A DNA stretch of 64,000 bases from Pedobacter sp. MC2016-14 (GCF_020991475.1 NZ_JAJMPA010000001.1:992001-1056000), one strand, 5' to 3'; counted from the first letter of the stretch, positions 6,344 to 15,726 are shown. Translations and numbers: made by a program. The notes: a model not told the origin generated them from the letters alone.

Positions 6344-9300
6344 TTAAAAAGTTAGATTAACACCGGCAGTCATAATTCGTGGTTGTGGGTAACTTCCATA
6401 GTCATAACCATAAATTAACCCCTGATTTGCACCTCCCTGGTTTGAACTTACTTCAGGGTCATATCCTTTGTATTTGGTAAATACATAGGCATTTTGGACG
6501 GTGGCATAGATGCGCAGGCTTTTTATTTTTAAGCTTTGTGCAACTTTATCGCCGAGGGTATAACCAAGGGTTATATTTCTAATTCTAAAAAATGATCCAT
6601 CTTCTACAAACCGGTCTGAAACTGCTGAGTTGTCAAAACTGTTTGGCGTAGGGCGGGGAATGTCTGTAACATCACCGGGATTTCTCCAGCGGCGGGTCCA
6701 GTCGGTAAAGCCATTGCTGCTTAAGCTGCTGCCACCAAGTCCTGTTGCCAGGTTGTAGTTGAATACATCGTTTCCATAAGAGAATTGCCCCATAACACTG
6801 AAATCAAAATTTTTATATTGAAAAGTATTGGTGATACCTCCATAAAAATCAGGATTTGGATTTCCAATGATCACCCGGTCGGCCACATCTGTTGGCGTGC
6901 CCAGGGAACCGTCTTGTTTAACATAATCAATCAGTCCGGTTTGAGGGTTTACCCCATGCATTTTCCAACCATAAAAAGTTCCAAGAGGCAATCCTTCTCT
7001 GGCAATGTTTAGGTTTCCTAATCCACCATATAACTCGCCGCCAGGAAGGGAAATCACTTTATTCCTGTTAAAGGACATGTTAAAACTAGTATTCCATTTA
7101 AATTCACCAGTTAAGTTTTTGGTGGTCAATTCGAACTCAAAACCTTTATTCTGGATTTCACCAACGTTAGTGAATCTGCTTAAAAAGCCGGAACTTCCTG
7201 GTGTTGCAATACCTACAAGCAGATCTGAGGTATTCTTGATGTAATAATCAGCTAAAATGGAAATGCGGTTGTTAAACAATCCGAGGTCAAGACCAAAGTT
7301 TTTCTGTTCTGTTGTTTCCCATTTAAGGTTTTTATCGCCTAGAACATTTGGAATATATCCTGAGTTTCCTAAGTAATTGTTACTGCCGCTGTATAATGAA
7401 AAACTGGCATAATTAGGGATGTTCTGATTACCGGTAACTCCCCAACTGGCCCTGAATTTAAGGTTGCTGATGACCTTTGAAGTTTTTAAGAAATCCTCAT
7501 CAGATGCGCGCCAGGCCACACCAGCGGAAGGGAATGTACCATAGCGGCTATTGGAGCCAAAACGGGAAGAACCATCTACCCTTAGAGTTGCCGTAAGCAA
7601 GTATTTACCCTTATAATCATAGTTTACCCTTGAAAATGCGGAGGCTATACTCCATTCCTCGGGATATGAATTAGCGCCTGTAAGCGTTCCACCAGCAGAA
7701 ATGTATTCAATGTCGTTTGAAGGAAAGTTAGATCGGCGTGCATCTACAAATATAATTTTTGAGCCTTGCAATGATCCGCCGGCTAAAACATTAAGGCTAT
7801 GGTTGCCAAATACATTGTCATAGGTAAGGGTAGTTTCATTGATCCAAAGCTGGTCCCGTGTATTTCGTTGTGCCCCTATACCACCCTGGCTGGCAAAGCC
7901 ACGGATGCCATTAGGAGGCATAAAAAATGTTTCGTCTATATAACTCATGTCTGCCCCAAAACTGGTTTTTAAGGTAAGCTGAGGGATAAACTTATACTCT
8001 GCAGAAGTACTGGCCAGTACTCTGAAAGTTTCAGCTTTATTTATGGGTAGTAAGAGCATTGCAATAGGATTCTCCCGGTTCAGTGTAACCTGGTCTAGTG
8101 CATAGGATCCGTCTGCATTGTATACTGGTAAATTTGGGGGTGCAGCGATCCCGTTTTTTGTAGAGCCCTCTTTAGAGTTTTCTTCCTGTACCCTGTCATT
8201 TAATGCTCTGGTTAAGTTAATACGGGCAGAGAAACGCAGTTTTTCACTATGTTGGTGATCGAGATTTAAACGTGCACTGATCCTGCTGAAATCGGAATTT
8301 TGAATTACACCACCCTGACGCATGTAACCTACAGAGGTATAATATTGAGTTTTATCAGATCCCCCACTTGCCGAAAGTTCATAATTCCTTGTTGGGGCTG
8401 TTCTGAAAATCTCATTCTGCCAATCGGTATTGATATTGGAGTTGGCTAATATGGAGGCCGGTGGTGCCATTGGTGTAGGATTTCCGGCATTATCTGTCAT
8501 GTATTGATAGAAATCACGCATGTAGTCCTGATACTCTGCCGTATTCATAAACTTATACTTGCGTTCATTGGGTACTTGAGAAAAACCTTCGTAAGCATTA
8601 AAGCTAAAAGTACTGGCTCCGGCCTGTCCCTTTTTAGTTGTAATTAAGACAACCCCATTAGCAGCTCTGGCTCCATATATAGAAGAAGAGGCTGCATCTT
8701 TTAAAACCTCAACCGATTGTACATCTGATGGGTTTATGGAGGCGAGAATGTTAATCCCTTGTGTTCCACCACCAAAGTTGAAATCGCTACCTCCTGTAAA
8801 GTTGGTGGTGCTGTTTACTGGTATTCCATCAACTACGTAAAGGGGGTCTGAGCTGGCATTGATGGATGTGGTACCCCGTACCCTGATGTTGAGTCCACCA
8901 CCAGGCGAGCCTGATTTTTGAGTAACTTGAACACCTCCCGCTTTGCCCTGGATGGCTTGCGAAATGGTGGGTAGTACTTCATTTTTGATTTGTCCGGCAC
9001 CTATGCTTGACACAGAACTTGTAAGTTTTGACCGGTTTACCGTTCCGTAGCCGGTTCCTACAACCTGAACTTCATTTAAAACTTTGGATTGTGTTTGAAG
9101 TAGGATATCAACTGTTTTGCGGTTCTTTACCGGCTCTTCTTTGGGACTAAAGCCTACAAAAGAAAAGATAAGTGTAGAGGTTCCGGAAGCGGCGATGCGA
9201 TAGCGACCTTGTGCATCTGTGCCTGTTTTGGCATCTGTGCCCTTCACGGAAACAATAACCCCTGGTAAAGGACCAGTAGCGTCAAATACCGTACCTTTTA

Positions 9301-9517
9301 CGGAATCTTGTACTGTTGGCGCTGGTGTGGCAACAGGTGTAACTGGTGTAACCGAACTGTCTTTAGCTGCTGCTGCAGGTTTTGTTGGAGCGGGAACTGA
9401 GTCTGGTTTTTTTGTAACTTTTGGAATGGTATCCTGCTGAGCAAAGCTTTTGGATGTTGTGCCTGCGATAATTAGAATGGAGAGGCAGAGTAAACTGGGT
9501 AGAGTGTTTTTTCTCAT
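6344..9517 (-). CDS. SusC/RagA-family TonB-linked outer-membrane transporter
   Basis: The 1057-residue protein has a signal peptide (residues 1-26), a carboxypeptidase-regulatory-like domain (about 72-150, GTVFDATGPLPGVIVSVKGT), a plug domain with LYVVDGIPVNS and VLKDAASSSIYGARAANGVVLI, and a 22-strand barrel ending in VNLTF. SusC proteins import oligomeric nutrients with TonB energy. An extra Pro/Ala/Thr/Val-rich, low-complexity stretch (about residues 30-70, KKPDSVPAPTKPAAAAKDS then TPVTPVATPAPTV) separates the signal peptide from the first domain. It is the first gene of a two-gene unit with the SusD gene. Confidence 0.95.
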   Translation of the reverse strand: MRKNTLPSLLCLSILIIAGTTSKSFAQQDTIPKVTKKPDSVPAPTKPAAAAKDSSVTPVTPVATPAPTVQDSVKGTVFDATGPLPGVIVSVKGTDAKTGTDAQGRYRIAASGTSTLIFSFVGFSPKEEPVKNRKTVDILLQTQSKVLNEVQVVGTGYGTVNRSKLTSSVSSIGAGQIKNEVLPTISQAIQGKAGGVQVTQKSGSPGGGLNIRVRGTTSINASSDPLYVVDGIPVNSTTNFTGGSDFNFGGGTQGINILASINPSDVQSVEVLKDAASSSIYGARAANGVVLITTKKGQAGASTFSFNAYEGFSQVPNERKYKFMNTAEYQDYMRDFYQYMTDNAGNPTPMAPPASILANSNINTDWQNEIFRTAPTRNYELSASGGSDKTQYYTSVGYMRQGGVIQNSDFSRISARLNLDHQHSEKLRFSARINLTRALNDRVQEENSKEGSTKNGIAAPPNLPVYNADGSYALDQVTLNRENPIAMLLLPINKAETFRVLASTSAEYKFIPQLTLKTSFGADMSYIDETFFMPPNGIRGFASQGGIGAQRNTRDQLWINETTLTYDNVFGNHSLNVLAGGSLQGSKIIFVDARRSNFPSNDIEYISAGGTLTGANSYPEEWSIASAFSRVNYDYKGKYLLTATLRVDGSSRFGSNSRYGTFPSAGVAWRASDEDFLKTSKVISNLKFRASWGVTGNQNIPNYASFSLYSGSNNYLGNSGYIPNVLGDKNLKWETTEQKNFGLDLGLFNNRISILADYYIKNTSDLLVGIATPGSSGFLSRFTNVGEIQNKGFEFELTTKNLTGEFKWNTSFNMSFNRNKVISLPGGELYGGLGNLNIAREGLPLGTFYGWKMHGVNPQTGLIDYVKQDGSLGTPTDVADRVIIGNPNPDFYGGITNTFQYKNFDFSVMGQFSYGNDVFNYNLATGLGGSSLSSNGFTDWTRRWRNPGDVTDIPRPTPNSFDNSAVSDRFVEDGSFFRIRNITLGYTLGDKVAQSLKIKSLRIYATVQNAYVFTKYKGYDPEVSSNQGGANQGLIYGYDYGSYPQPRIMTAGVNLTF

Positions 9518-9721
9518 TTGATTACGTATTTCAATTAGGTGATGTTATGAAAGCCAAAAACGCAAGCTCCATGCCATTAAACCCTTATTTTGGTAACTAT
9601 CTTGTTATTAAAGGATTATTTTAAGGCTATACTTTTAGTGTGTTGCACTTCTCTACAGTTTGATGAAAAGAACATCAGTATAATTTATACTATTGTACTT
9701 TTATATACTATTGCTGAGTTT

Positions 9722-10216
9722 ATGATTACATTAAGAAAAGGTAAGGAAGATGATATTCCCGATATACAAGTGATGGCCAGAAGAACATGGGAGCCAACTT
9801 ATTTGCCGATTATTGGGCAGAAGCAAGTGGATTATATGCTGGATAAAATGTATAATACCGGGGTACTGCTAGAGGAAATGATGAAAGGTTATTTGTTTCT
9901 TATTGCAGAGGATAATGAGGAGAGTCTCGGATTTGCATCCTACTCGCTAACAGATCCTGAAAACTTCAGTTACAAACTCCATAAGCTTTATGTGCTTCCA
10001 GAAGCGCATGGTAAAGGAGTAGGCAAATTATTGATCAACGAAGTGGTAAACAAAGTGCGTAATGGTGGAGGTAAGACGCTGGAGTTAAATGTTAACCGGG
10101 AGAATGCCGCAAGGGATTTTTATTTGAAAGCGGGCTTCGAAATAAAAGAAACCGTTGACATTGAGATTGGCAACGGTTTCTTTATGAATGATTATGTAAT
10201 GGTGAAAGCTATATAA
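9722..10216 (+). CDS. GNAT-family N-acetyltransferase
   Basis: The ATG at 9722 is preferred (164 residues, MITLRKGKEDDIPDIQ); the upstream open stretch is hydrophobic and unlike a GNAT N-terminus. Motif A is LYVLPEAHGKGVGKLLI (residues about 88-104) and motif B is ENAARDFYLKAGFE, as in RimI/PhnO-like acetyltransferases that act on amino groups. The acceptor is unknown. It converges on the M28 peptidase gene with one base between the stop codons, and its 3' end contains that gene's terminator. Confidence 0.88.
   Translation: MITLRKGKEDDIPDIQVMARRTWEPTYLPIIGQKQVDYMLDKMYNTGVLLEEMMKGYLFLIAEDNEESLGFASYSLTDPENFSYKLHKLYVLPEAHGKGVGKLLINEVVNKVRNGGGKTLELNVNRENAARDFYLKAGFEIKETVDIEIGNGFFMNDYVMVKAI
10148..10180 (-). 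terminator. Terminator of the M28 peptidase gene, embedded in the convergent GNAT gene
   Basis: GAAACCGTTG (10148-10157) and CAACGGTTTC (10171-10180) form a 10-bp stem with a 13-nt loop. On the minus strand the stem is followed directly by TTTTATTT, the U-rich tail of an intrinsic terminator. It lies inside the last 25 codons of the plus-strand acetyltransferase gene, 38 bp past the peptidase stop. Confidence 0.7.
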
Positions 10217-10217
10217 G

Positions 10218-11168
10218 CTATTTTCTTTTAGGAATTCTTGTTGGCGTGTCTGTACCTTGTACAATAGTGATGGCACTCTGTGCTATGGCCTTGATAGTTG
10301 ATAGGATGTTATCTACATCGAGTGAGCTATATTCGTCTTTAACGGAATGGTACAATTGGTCTGTATCTATCTGGTCTGTACTAATGGTATGGGCTGGAAC
10401 GCCTAAAGCAGCCAGTGTAGCATTGTCGCTTCTGTAAAACAATCGCTGTTGCGGATAGGGGTCTGGATGGAAAGAAAAGGGACTGCCGCTCAAGTTTTTT
10501 TGAAGTATTTTGCCGAAGTCGGAACGTTCGTAGCCAGTAATGAAAGCAGCATTTTTACCGAATTTACTTTCTTTACCAATCATTTCTATGTTAAACATGG
10601 CTACAACATCATCTGGATTAAGTTGTTTTGAGAAATACTGCGAGCCAAAGCCGCCAATTTCTTCTGCTGTAAAGGCAACAAAAATGAGTGTTCTTTCATT
10701 GTTGTTAAGTTTCTTGTAGTATTTTGCTAAGGCAATCATGGCTGTAATGCCCGAGGCATCGTCGTCAGCACCATTTGCAATGCTATCCTGGCCATCTGCT
10801 TTTAGTATACCCAGATGATCATAGTGCCCGGAAAAGATAACCATTTCTTTAGTTTTAGATTTACCAGGAATTGTACCGACCACATTGAATAACGGACGTT
10901 TATCTGTAGAATCTTTATGAAAGTTCTGTCTGTAGCCTGTAGTGCCTGGAAGTGGTTGAAGCCCGATCTTTTTAAATTCTCCTTCGATAAAACTTGCTGC
11001 TTTATCAATGCCCAGACTGTACGTTGCCCTGCCTTGCATGTCGTCACTGCTTAGTGTTTTTATAAGATTGTCTACGTATTTTTTATTGATGATTTTGTTA
11101 ATTTTTTGCGCAGATGCCTGCCCAGTGATAAGCAGGGCAAATAGGAGGTAAAGTGATAGTTTCTTCAT
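10218..11168 (-). CDS. M28-family zinc aminopeptidase, exported
   Basis: This 316-residue protein has a signal peptide (residues 1-20, cleavage near GQASA/Q). The M28 metal ligands are in order: SGHYDHLG (His), NGADDDASG (bridging Asp), FTAEEIGG (catalytic Glu and Glu ligand), FNIEMIG, and the final His in VPAHTIST. M28 enzymes remove N-terminal residues from peptides, here probably in the periplasm. It lies 22 bp behind the DUF4407 gene and is likely co-transcribed with it; the terminator is inside the neighbouring acetyltransferase gene. Confidence 0.92.
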   Translation of the reverse strand: MKKLSLYLLFALLITGQASAQKINKIINKKYVDNLIKTLSSDDMQGRATYSLGIDKAASFIEGEFKKIGLQPLPGTTGYRQNFHKDSTDKRPLFNVVGTIPGKSKTKEMVIFSGHYDHLGILKADGQDSIANGADDDASGITAMIALAKYYKKLNNNERTLIFVAFTAEEIGGFGSQYFSKQLNPDDVVAMFNIEMIGKESKFGKNAAFITGYERSDFGKILQKNLSGSPFSFHPDPYPQQRLFYRSDNATLAALGVPAHTISTDQIDTDQLYHSVKDEYSSLDVDNILSTIKAIAQSAITIVQGTDTPTRIPKRK

Positions 11169-11190
11169 GATTGTAAGTTAGTAAGCAAAA

Positions 11191-12312
11191 TTAAGCGTTA
11201 AAGTCGTGATTTTTTAAGTCATGCGCGGCTTTTTTGACAATCAATTCTTTGCGTTTGTCAGTTTCGGTACTTACGCGGGTCTCATGGATGTTGTCTATAA
11301 CCGCAACTTCATACTGCATTTCTTTTTCTGATTCGTGAATTTGCGTGGCTTCAAGGTTGTAAACAGAACGGTCATATGGACCGCGTGCGCTCATGAGCTT
11401 GACAAAAACCGGAAGGCATTCAAAAAAGATAAATAGCAGGCCAATAAAGGTTATGGCCAGTGAGGTATTCACATCTGGTGTACCATTGGTGTTGAAACTT
11501 AACTGTCCCAGTGCCCAGTTTCTATCGGCAAAGCCTGCTACATTGGCAAGGCTATCTAATTGCTTGGTGGTATAAAGCCGCTCAGATAACAATCCATCAA
11601 ATTCCTTGCGGTCGTCTACAAAGCGCTCCATTCTCCTTACTTCGGCACTTAATGTGTCAAGTTGCGTTTCCCTTTGCTTAAGCTCTGCTTCTTTTCTTTT
11701 TGCATAAGGCCCATAGCCCATGATACCCGATGTTTCTGCCGTTTTATTACCAAAAATCTCAAAATTGAGCTTTTCCCGGTCACTCTTAATTCCTGCTTCG
11801 GTTGAATCTCGCTGACGTTTTGCATCCTGTAATTTGGCCAGTTCAATGGTGTATTTGTTGGAAAATGATTTATTTAATGTATCAATTTTAGACTGCTGAT
11901 TGTTGAGGTAACTGACTTTAAGACGTTCTTTGATTTCTTTGTCGAAGATCTTGAGTTCTAAAGGGCGCGAAATAACCATTCCGATCATAATGGCCAGTAA
12001 AATTCTGGGCGTTGCTTGTAAGATTTGCTTGCCGGTACCTGCATTTTTGTTGATGCTGGAGACGATATAGCGGTCCATGTTAAAGATGGCCAGGCCCCAA
12101 AGCAGACCAAAAAATAAAGCAAACAAAACTGCGGCTGTATCTCCTTTAAAAACAAAATATATGGCGTATCCGCCGGATAGTGCTGCAAACAAGCCGGTGA
12201 AGAAAATGGTGGCGCCAATGCCTATGTATTTGTTAAACTCTGTAGGGTGTTTTTTTAATGTATTGAGGTGTACGCCGGCGCAGAACCAGAAAAAACGGGA
12301 GATTACATTCAT
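11191..12312 (-). CDS. DUF4407 membrane protein with coiled coil
   Basis: The 373-residue protein has hydrophobic segments near residues 28-53, 58-78 and 88-112, then a long charged region rich in K/E/Q (about 125-255) predicted to be coiled coil, then a further membrane segment (about 280-305) and a charged C-terminus. The start MNVISRFFWFCAGVHLNTLKKHPTE is typical of DUF4407 proteins, whose role is not established. The layout suggests a scaffold or sensor with a large extramembrane coiled coil. It is the first gene of a unit with the M28 peptidase. Confidence 0.8.
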   Translation of the reverse strand: MNVISRFFWFCAGVHLNTLKKHPTEFNKYIGIGATIFFTGLFAALSGGYAIYFVFKGDTAAVLFALFFGLLWGLAIFNMDRYIVSSINKNAGTGKQILQATPRILLAIMIGMVISRPLELKIFDKEIKERLKVSYLNNQQSKIDTLNKSFSNKYTIELAKLQDAKRQRDSTEAGIKSDREKLNFEIFGNKTAETSGIMGYGPYAKRKEAELKQRETQLDTLSAEVRRMERFVDDRKEFDGLLSERLYTTKQLDSLANVAGFADRNWALGQLSFNTNGTPDVNTSLAITFIGLLFIFFECLPVFVKLMSARGPYDRSVYNLEATQIHESEKEMQYEVAVIDNIHETRVSTETDKRKELIVKKAAHDLKNHDFNA

Positions 12313-12476
12313 GATATGTAGCAGTTTTTAATTAACCAGCTATTAAACGCGCGTTATGCTGCTTTGTTACAAGAAGTAGCTGATTTGCATGTCAATTACT
12401 GCTTACCATACGGCATTATTCAGTATTCTTCATTGCGCTGGGCTTTATGAGCGCTTCGCCGTTTATTTTAAATCAT

Positions 12477-12484
12477 TATCTTTG
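12477..12484 (+). promoter_or_regulatory. Bacteroidota -7 box (rhodanese gene)
   Basis: TATCTTTG matches TAnnTTTG and lies 26 bp before the rhodanese ATG. No clear -33 TTTG is placed at the usual 19-20 bp spacing. Confidence 0.55.
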
Positions 12485-12510
12485 TCATAAACAAGACGAT
12501 AAAGAAAGCA

Positions 12511-12828
12511 ATGAAAGAAATAAGCGTAGAAGAACTGAAGCATAAAATTGACAATAATGAAGATTTCCAACTGATTGATGTTAGGGAAACTTTTGAATAT
12601 GAGACCTCGAACCTTAACGGTGAGAATATTCCATTGGGAGGCATTTTAATTGAGGTGGAAAAAATTGCTACAGATAAGCCCGTAATTATGCAATGCAGAA
12701 GTGGCAAAAGAAGCGCTGCTGCTGTAATGCAACTAGAGCAAATGCATGGTTTTACTAACCTGTACAATTTAAAAGGAGGCATATTGGCCTGGCAGGAAGC
12801 GTTTGATCCTGACATGCAAGTATACTAA
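12511..12828 (+). CDS. Single-domain rhodanese-like protein
   Basis: The 105-residue protein is one rhodanese domain: ISVEELKHKI and the LIDVRETFEYE block at the start, then the active-site loop MQCRSGKRSAAA with the catalytic cysteine, and NLKGGILAWQ at the end. Such proteins carry persulfide sulfur in the cytosol. The next small membrane-protein gene begins one base after its stop (TAAGATG), so the two are translationally linked. Confidence 0.92.
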   Translation: MKEISVEELKHKIDNNEDFQLIDVRETFEYETSNLNGENIPLGGILIEVEKIATDKPVIMQCRSGKRSAAAVMQLEQMHGFTNLYNLKGGILAWQEAFDPDMQVY

Positions 12829-12829
12829 G

Positions 12830-13024
12830 ATGAAAAAGAAAATAGCACTTAATGTTTTCTTCTACATTGGCATGATTGTGTCTGTAGTAGGCTTGAAAAA
12901 AGGGCTTGAAAATGATAATTATCCCGTTGTTGCCCTTTTTGTGGCAACAGCAATCTTTTTTATTTATTTAAAGATCAGGTTGATTAAAGACCTTCAGCAA
13001 TCCATTAAGGATAAAACAAATTAG
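12830..13024 (+). CDS. Small two-helix membrane protein (64 aa)
   Basis: Starting at ATG 12830, one base after the rhodanese stop, the product has two hydrophobic helices (about residues 5-20 and 31-48) with a short loop and a lysine-rich C-terminus (KIRLIKDLQQSIKDK). An in-frame upstream start at 12803 would overlap the rhodanese gene and is less likely. I do not recognise a named family. Its last 20 bases overlap the 3' end of the convergent epimerase gene. Confidence 0.7.
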   Translation: MKKKIALNVFFYIGMIVSVVGLKKGLENDNYPVVALFVATAIFFIYLKIRLIKDLQQSIKDKTN

Positions 13025-14045
13025 CATTTTCTATTTGTTCCAGTCCAAGGCCTGGAATATTCTTTAATACATACTTTCCGTTTATCATCTCTGGGGTGGT
13101 AAACGGATTGTTTTTTGTAAGCCAGGGCCCGTCCAGATCTGCCCAATCGCATAATGGAGCCAAAGCTATTCCTGCAAGGGTAGCACAAGAGGTTTCGCTC
13201 ATACAGCCTATTAAAACTTTCATGCCAAAAGAGCGTGCTTTAAGGATCATCTGATGTGCTTCATACATCCCCGTGCTTTTCATTAATTTGATATTTATAC
13301 CATGATAAGCTCCTCTTAAATTGTCCATATCAGCCAGGCGCTGTACCGCTTCATCGGCTAGAATTGGAATTGGGCTTCTTTCGGTTAACCAGGCATTTCC
13401 TTCACGGTCTGCTTTATCCATAGGTTGCTCTATGAGTACAACGCCCTGGTCATGCAACCAATAAATCATTTCTATTGCATTTTTTCGATTGTTCCAGCCT
13501 TGGTTGGCATCCACATATAAGGGCAAATCACTGATGCTTCTTATGGTGTTGATTAGTTCTTTGTCATTGTCACGCCCCAACTTAATCTTTAATACTTTGA
13601 AGCCTTTTGCATCAGCAACCTTTTCTCTGATCACTTCTGGTGTATCAATGCCTATGGTATAAGAGGTGAGGGGCATGTTCTCTGGATTTGCGCCATAGAT
13701 TTCATAACAGGGTTTATGCCGTAACTTCCCGTTGATGTCGTTCAGCGCAATGTCTATCGCTGCTTTTATGGCGGGATGACCCGGCGCCAGGCTATCCAGA
13801 TAGGCTATGATTTCTTTAAAATCAAAAGGAAACTCAAACCTGCTCCAATCCACCTTGGCTAAAAAGGCCTCTGCGCTTTCATAATTCTCGCCCATGTAAG
13901 GAACCATTGACGCCTCTCCGTACCCAATAACACCATCTTTATAAGTGAGTTTTAAAAGTAGTAAAGGGGTGTTGGTTCTGGAAAATTTGGCAATTGAAAA
14001 GGTATGTTTAAGTTCCAGATTAAAAGAAATGTAACGTGCTTGCAT
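13005..14045 (-). CDS. Dipeptide epimerase (L-Ala-D/L-Glu epimerase type, enolase superfamily)
   Basis: This 346-residue protein has the muconate-lactonising-enzyme fold. The catalytic lysine motif is LKIKLGRD, the metal ligands lie in VDANQGW, LIEQPM and ADEAV, and the second catalytic lysine is in INIKLMKSTGM. These are the landmarks of dipeptide epimerases, which invert one residue of murein-derived L-Ala-D-Glu for recycling. Exact dipeptide specificity cannot be read from sequence. It converges with, and overlaps by 20 bp, the small membrane-protein gene. Confidence 0.88.
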   Translation of the reverse strand: MQARYISFNLELKHTFSIAKFSRTNTPLLLLKLTYKDGVIGYGEASMVPYMGENYESAEAFLAKVDWSRFEFPFDFKEIIAYLDSLAPGHPAIKAAIDIALNDINGKLRHKPCYEIYGANPENMPLTSYTIGIDTPEVIREKVADAKGFKVLKIKLGRDNDKELINTIRSISDLPLYVDANQGWNNRKNAIEMIYWLHDQGVVLIEQPMDKADREGNAWLTERSPIPILADEAVQRLADMDNLRGAYHGINIKLMKSTGMYEAHQMILKARSFGMKVLIGCMSETSCATLAGIALAPLCDWADLDGPWLTKNNPFTTPEMINGKYVLKNIPGLGLEQIENANLFYP

Positions 14046-14127
14046 GATAGCGGCTATAGTAATATGAAGGTTAAAAAAAGTATGCTTCTGCTAATGTAAA
14101 GATAATATACCTAATTTTATCGGCGTT

Positions 14128-15096
14128 ATGAACAGTTCCATCTACCAGCCTTTTAAAAACTTTGATTTTAAGTACAAGACATGCTTCTTGAGTGGTGATA
14201 CCTTTAAAACTGCACTTGTAGAAAGCCCTGTATTGCCTGCATGGTTATTAGAAGTAGCAAATTATAGTGGCAATGAACAAATTAAGTTGCTGGATGAAAG
14301 TGTCCGCGCTTACAATACATTGAAAGTGCCCGTAAATGAAGAAGTGCTTCATCATTTTGTGAACCCACTGGAAGAAAAGATGGCCCAGGCTTTTAGAGAG
14401 GGTTATGCCGGCGTTTCTAAAATTGAGGAGAAGGACCTTTTTAGGTGGATAGGCAAATTTATGTACAGTTTGATCTATGTGGAGATGGTTGGTGCCATTA
14501 GGCAACAGCAGCTTAGTGGAGATGGCATAAACATGTCTCAAGGTTTGATGCATAAGTTTGGGAATTTAAATACCATGATTCAGGGTATTTACTTGGATGT
14601 GGTTTTTGAAGATTTTACACCATGGTCTATCGTGGTGGTACCACTGGATCAAACCGATCATTATTTTAGTTTTCGTGATGAAATCAATACGCTTACCTTT
14701 TCTTTGAAACTCAAAGACTTTGGCATCATAGCCTGTTTGCAGGACAATGGAACCAATAAAAAATATCACCAGGAGATACTGGATGAAATAAAAGATAAAC
14801 CACTTTCTGAACAACAGTTTGAAGAGCTCTGTGCGCGGTTTTTTTATTCGGCCTATCTTTTTAACAGACTTCCGGAATATGCCATTATGCCGGTAGAAGG
14901 GTCTATATATATAGATGCGATGCCATTAAAAGGAACGTTTAATAAACCTCTTTTTGATGTGTGGCAGCATAAAACATATGGGCAGGTGTTAGAAAATTTT
15001 TGGAAACCCTGGGGGCATACGCTTTTTGAGATCATCAAAGATCCTTATGCACCATTAAGCTATTTCGATCCTGCCTGTTTACCCCTTGCCGGTTAA
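14128..15096 (+). CDS. Conserved hypothetical protein (322 aa)
   Basis: I do not recognise the family. The product is soluble, without signal peptide or membrane segment. The N-terminus MNSSIYQPFKNFDFKYKTCFLSGD has a cysteine in a CFLSG turn that resembles the start of zinc-ribbon or HNH-like modules, but no second CxxC pair is obvious. The rest is mixed alpha/beta with many aromatic residues. It diverges from the epimerase gene and overlaps the rhomboid gene by 18 bp at the 3' end. The long clean frame makes it a real gene. Confidence 0.8.
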   Translation: MNSSIYQPFKNFDFKYKTCFLSGDTFKTALVESPVLPAWLLEVANYSGNEQIKLLDESVRAYNTLKVPVNEEVLHHFVNPLEEKMAQAFREGYAGVSKIEEKDLFRWIGKFMYSLIYVEMVGAIRQQQLSGDGINMSQGLMHKFGNLNTMIQGIYLDVVFEDFTPWSIVVVPLDQTDHYFSFRDEINTLTFSLKLKDFGIIACLQDNGTNKKYHQEILDEIKDKPLSEQQFEELCARFFYSAYLFNRLPEYAIMPVEGSIYIDAMPLKGTFNKPLFDVWQHKTYGQVLENFWKPWGHTLFEIIKDPYAPLSYFDPACLPLAG

Positions 15097-15699
15097 GAGC
15101 GTAAGGAAATTCTGAATAATTCCCGGAACTAAAATTATAGTAACGATTAGCCCTGTTAGTGCACCAAATAAGTGTGCATCATGGTTGATGTTATCTCGCG
15201 AGTTTTTAGACATATACCAGCAATACACCAGGTAAAGGAAGCCAAATACTATGGCGTAAATACGAAAAGGCAGTGGAAAAATCCCAATTAAACTCATAGG
15301 ATTGAAAAGAATATAGCTAAACAATACTGCGCTGATGGCTCCTGATGCGCCAAGACTGTTGTATCCGTAGTTATCCTTGTGTTTAATTACGGAAGGAACA
15401 TCGCTTAAAATTAAGCCCACAATATAAAGTAAACCGAACTGCCAGTGGCCAATACGCTCTTCCAGGGCAAAAGCAAAGGCATGAAAGGTAAACATGTTAA
15501 AAAACAAGTGCATCCAGTCGGCATGGATCAGTCCGCTGGTTACGAAAGTATATAATTTGGAATTACGTGATACGGTATATGGATGCAGCATAAACTTTCC
15601 ATACAAGGAGGGGTCATTAAATGCATAAAGGCTGGTAACTATTGTAAAAAGGAAAATGACTGAGGCTACTGGAGTTGCACTTAAATATTCTTGTATCAT
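15079..15699 (-). CDS. Rhomboid-family intramembrane serine protease
   Basis: The 206-residue protein has six hydrophobic helices. The rhomboid landmarks are present: HADWMHLFFNM in the L1/TM2 region, the catalytic serine in SLGASGAISA, and the catalytic histidine in DAHLFGALTG. Rhomboids cut transmembrane helices of client proteins in the inner membrane; the client is unknown. It lies 27 bp behind the outer-membrane protein gene at 15727-16434 and is probably co-transcribed with it. Confidence 0.93.
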   Translation of the reverse strand: MIQEYLSATPVASVIFLFTIVTSLYAFNDPSLYGKFMLHPYTVSRNSKLYTFVTSGLIHADWMHLFFNMFTFHAFAFALEERIGHWQFGLLYIVGLILSDVPSVIKHKDNYGYNSLGASGAISAVLFSYILFNPMSLIGIFPLPFRIYAIVFGFLYLVYCWYMSKNSRDNINHDAHLFGALTGLIVTIILVPGIIQNFLTLLTGKG

Positions 15700-15726
15700 G
15701 TAGGGCTAATATACTAAATTTGTTAT

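Noticed and set aside
9219..9440. Plus-strand frame within susC
   Set aside because: It is the complement of the Pro/Ala/Thr-rich linker; repetitive codons keep the opposite strand open by chance.
4950..9517. First SusC/SusD pair as a polysaccharide utilisation locus
   Set aside because: No glycosidase, lyase, sulfatase or regulator is linked to it, so only a nutrient-uptake pair is claimed.
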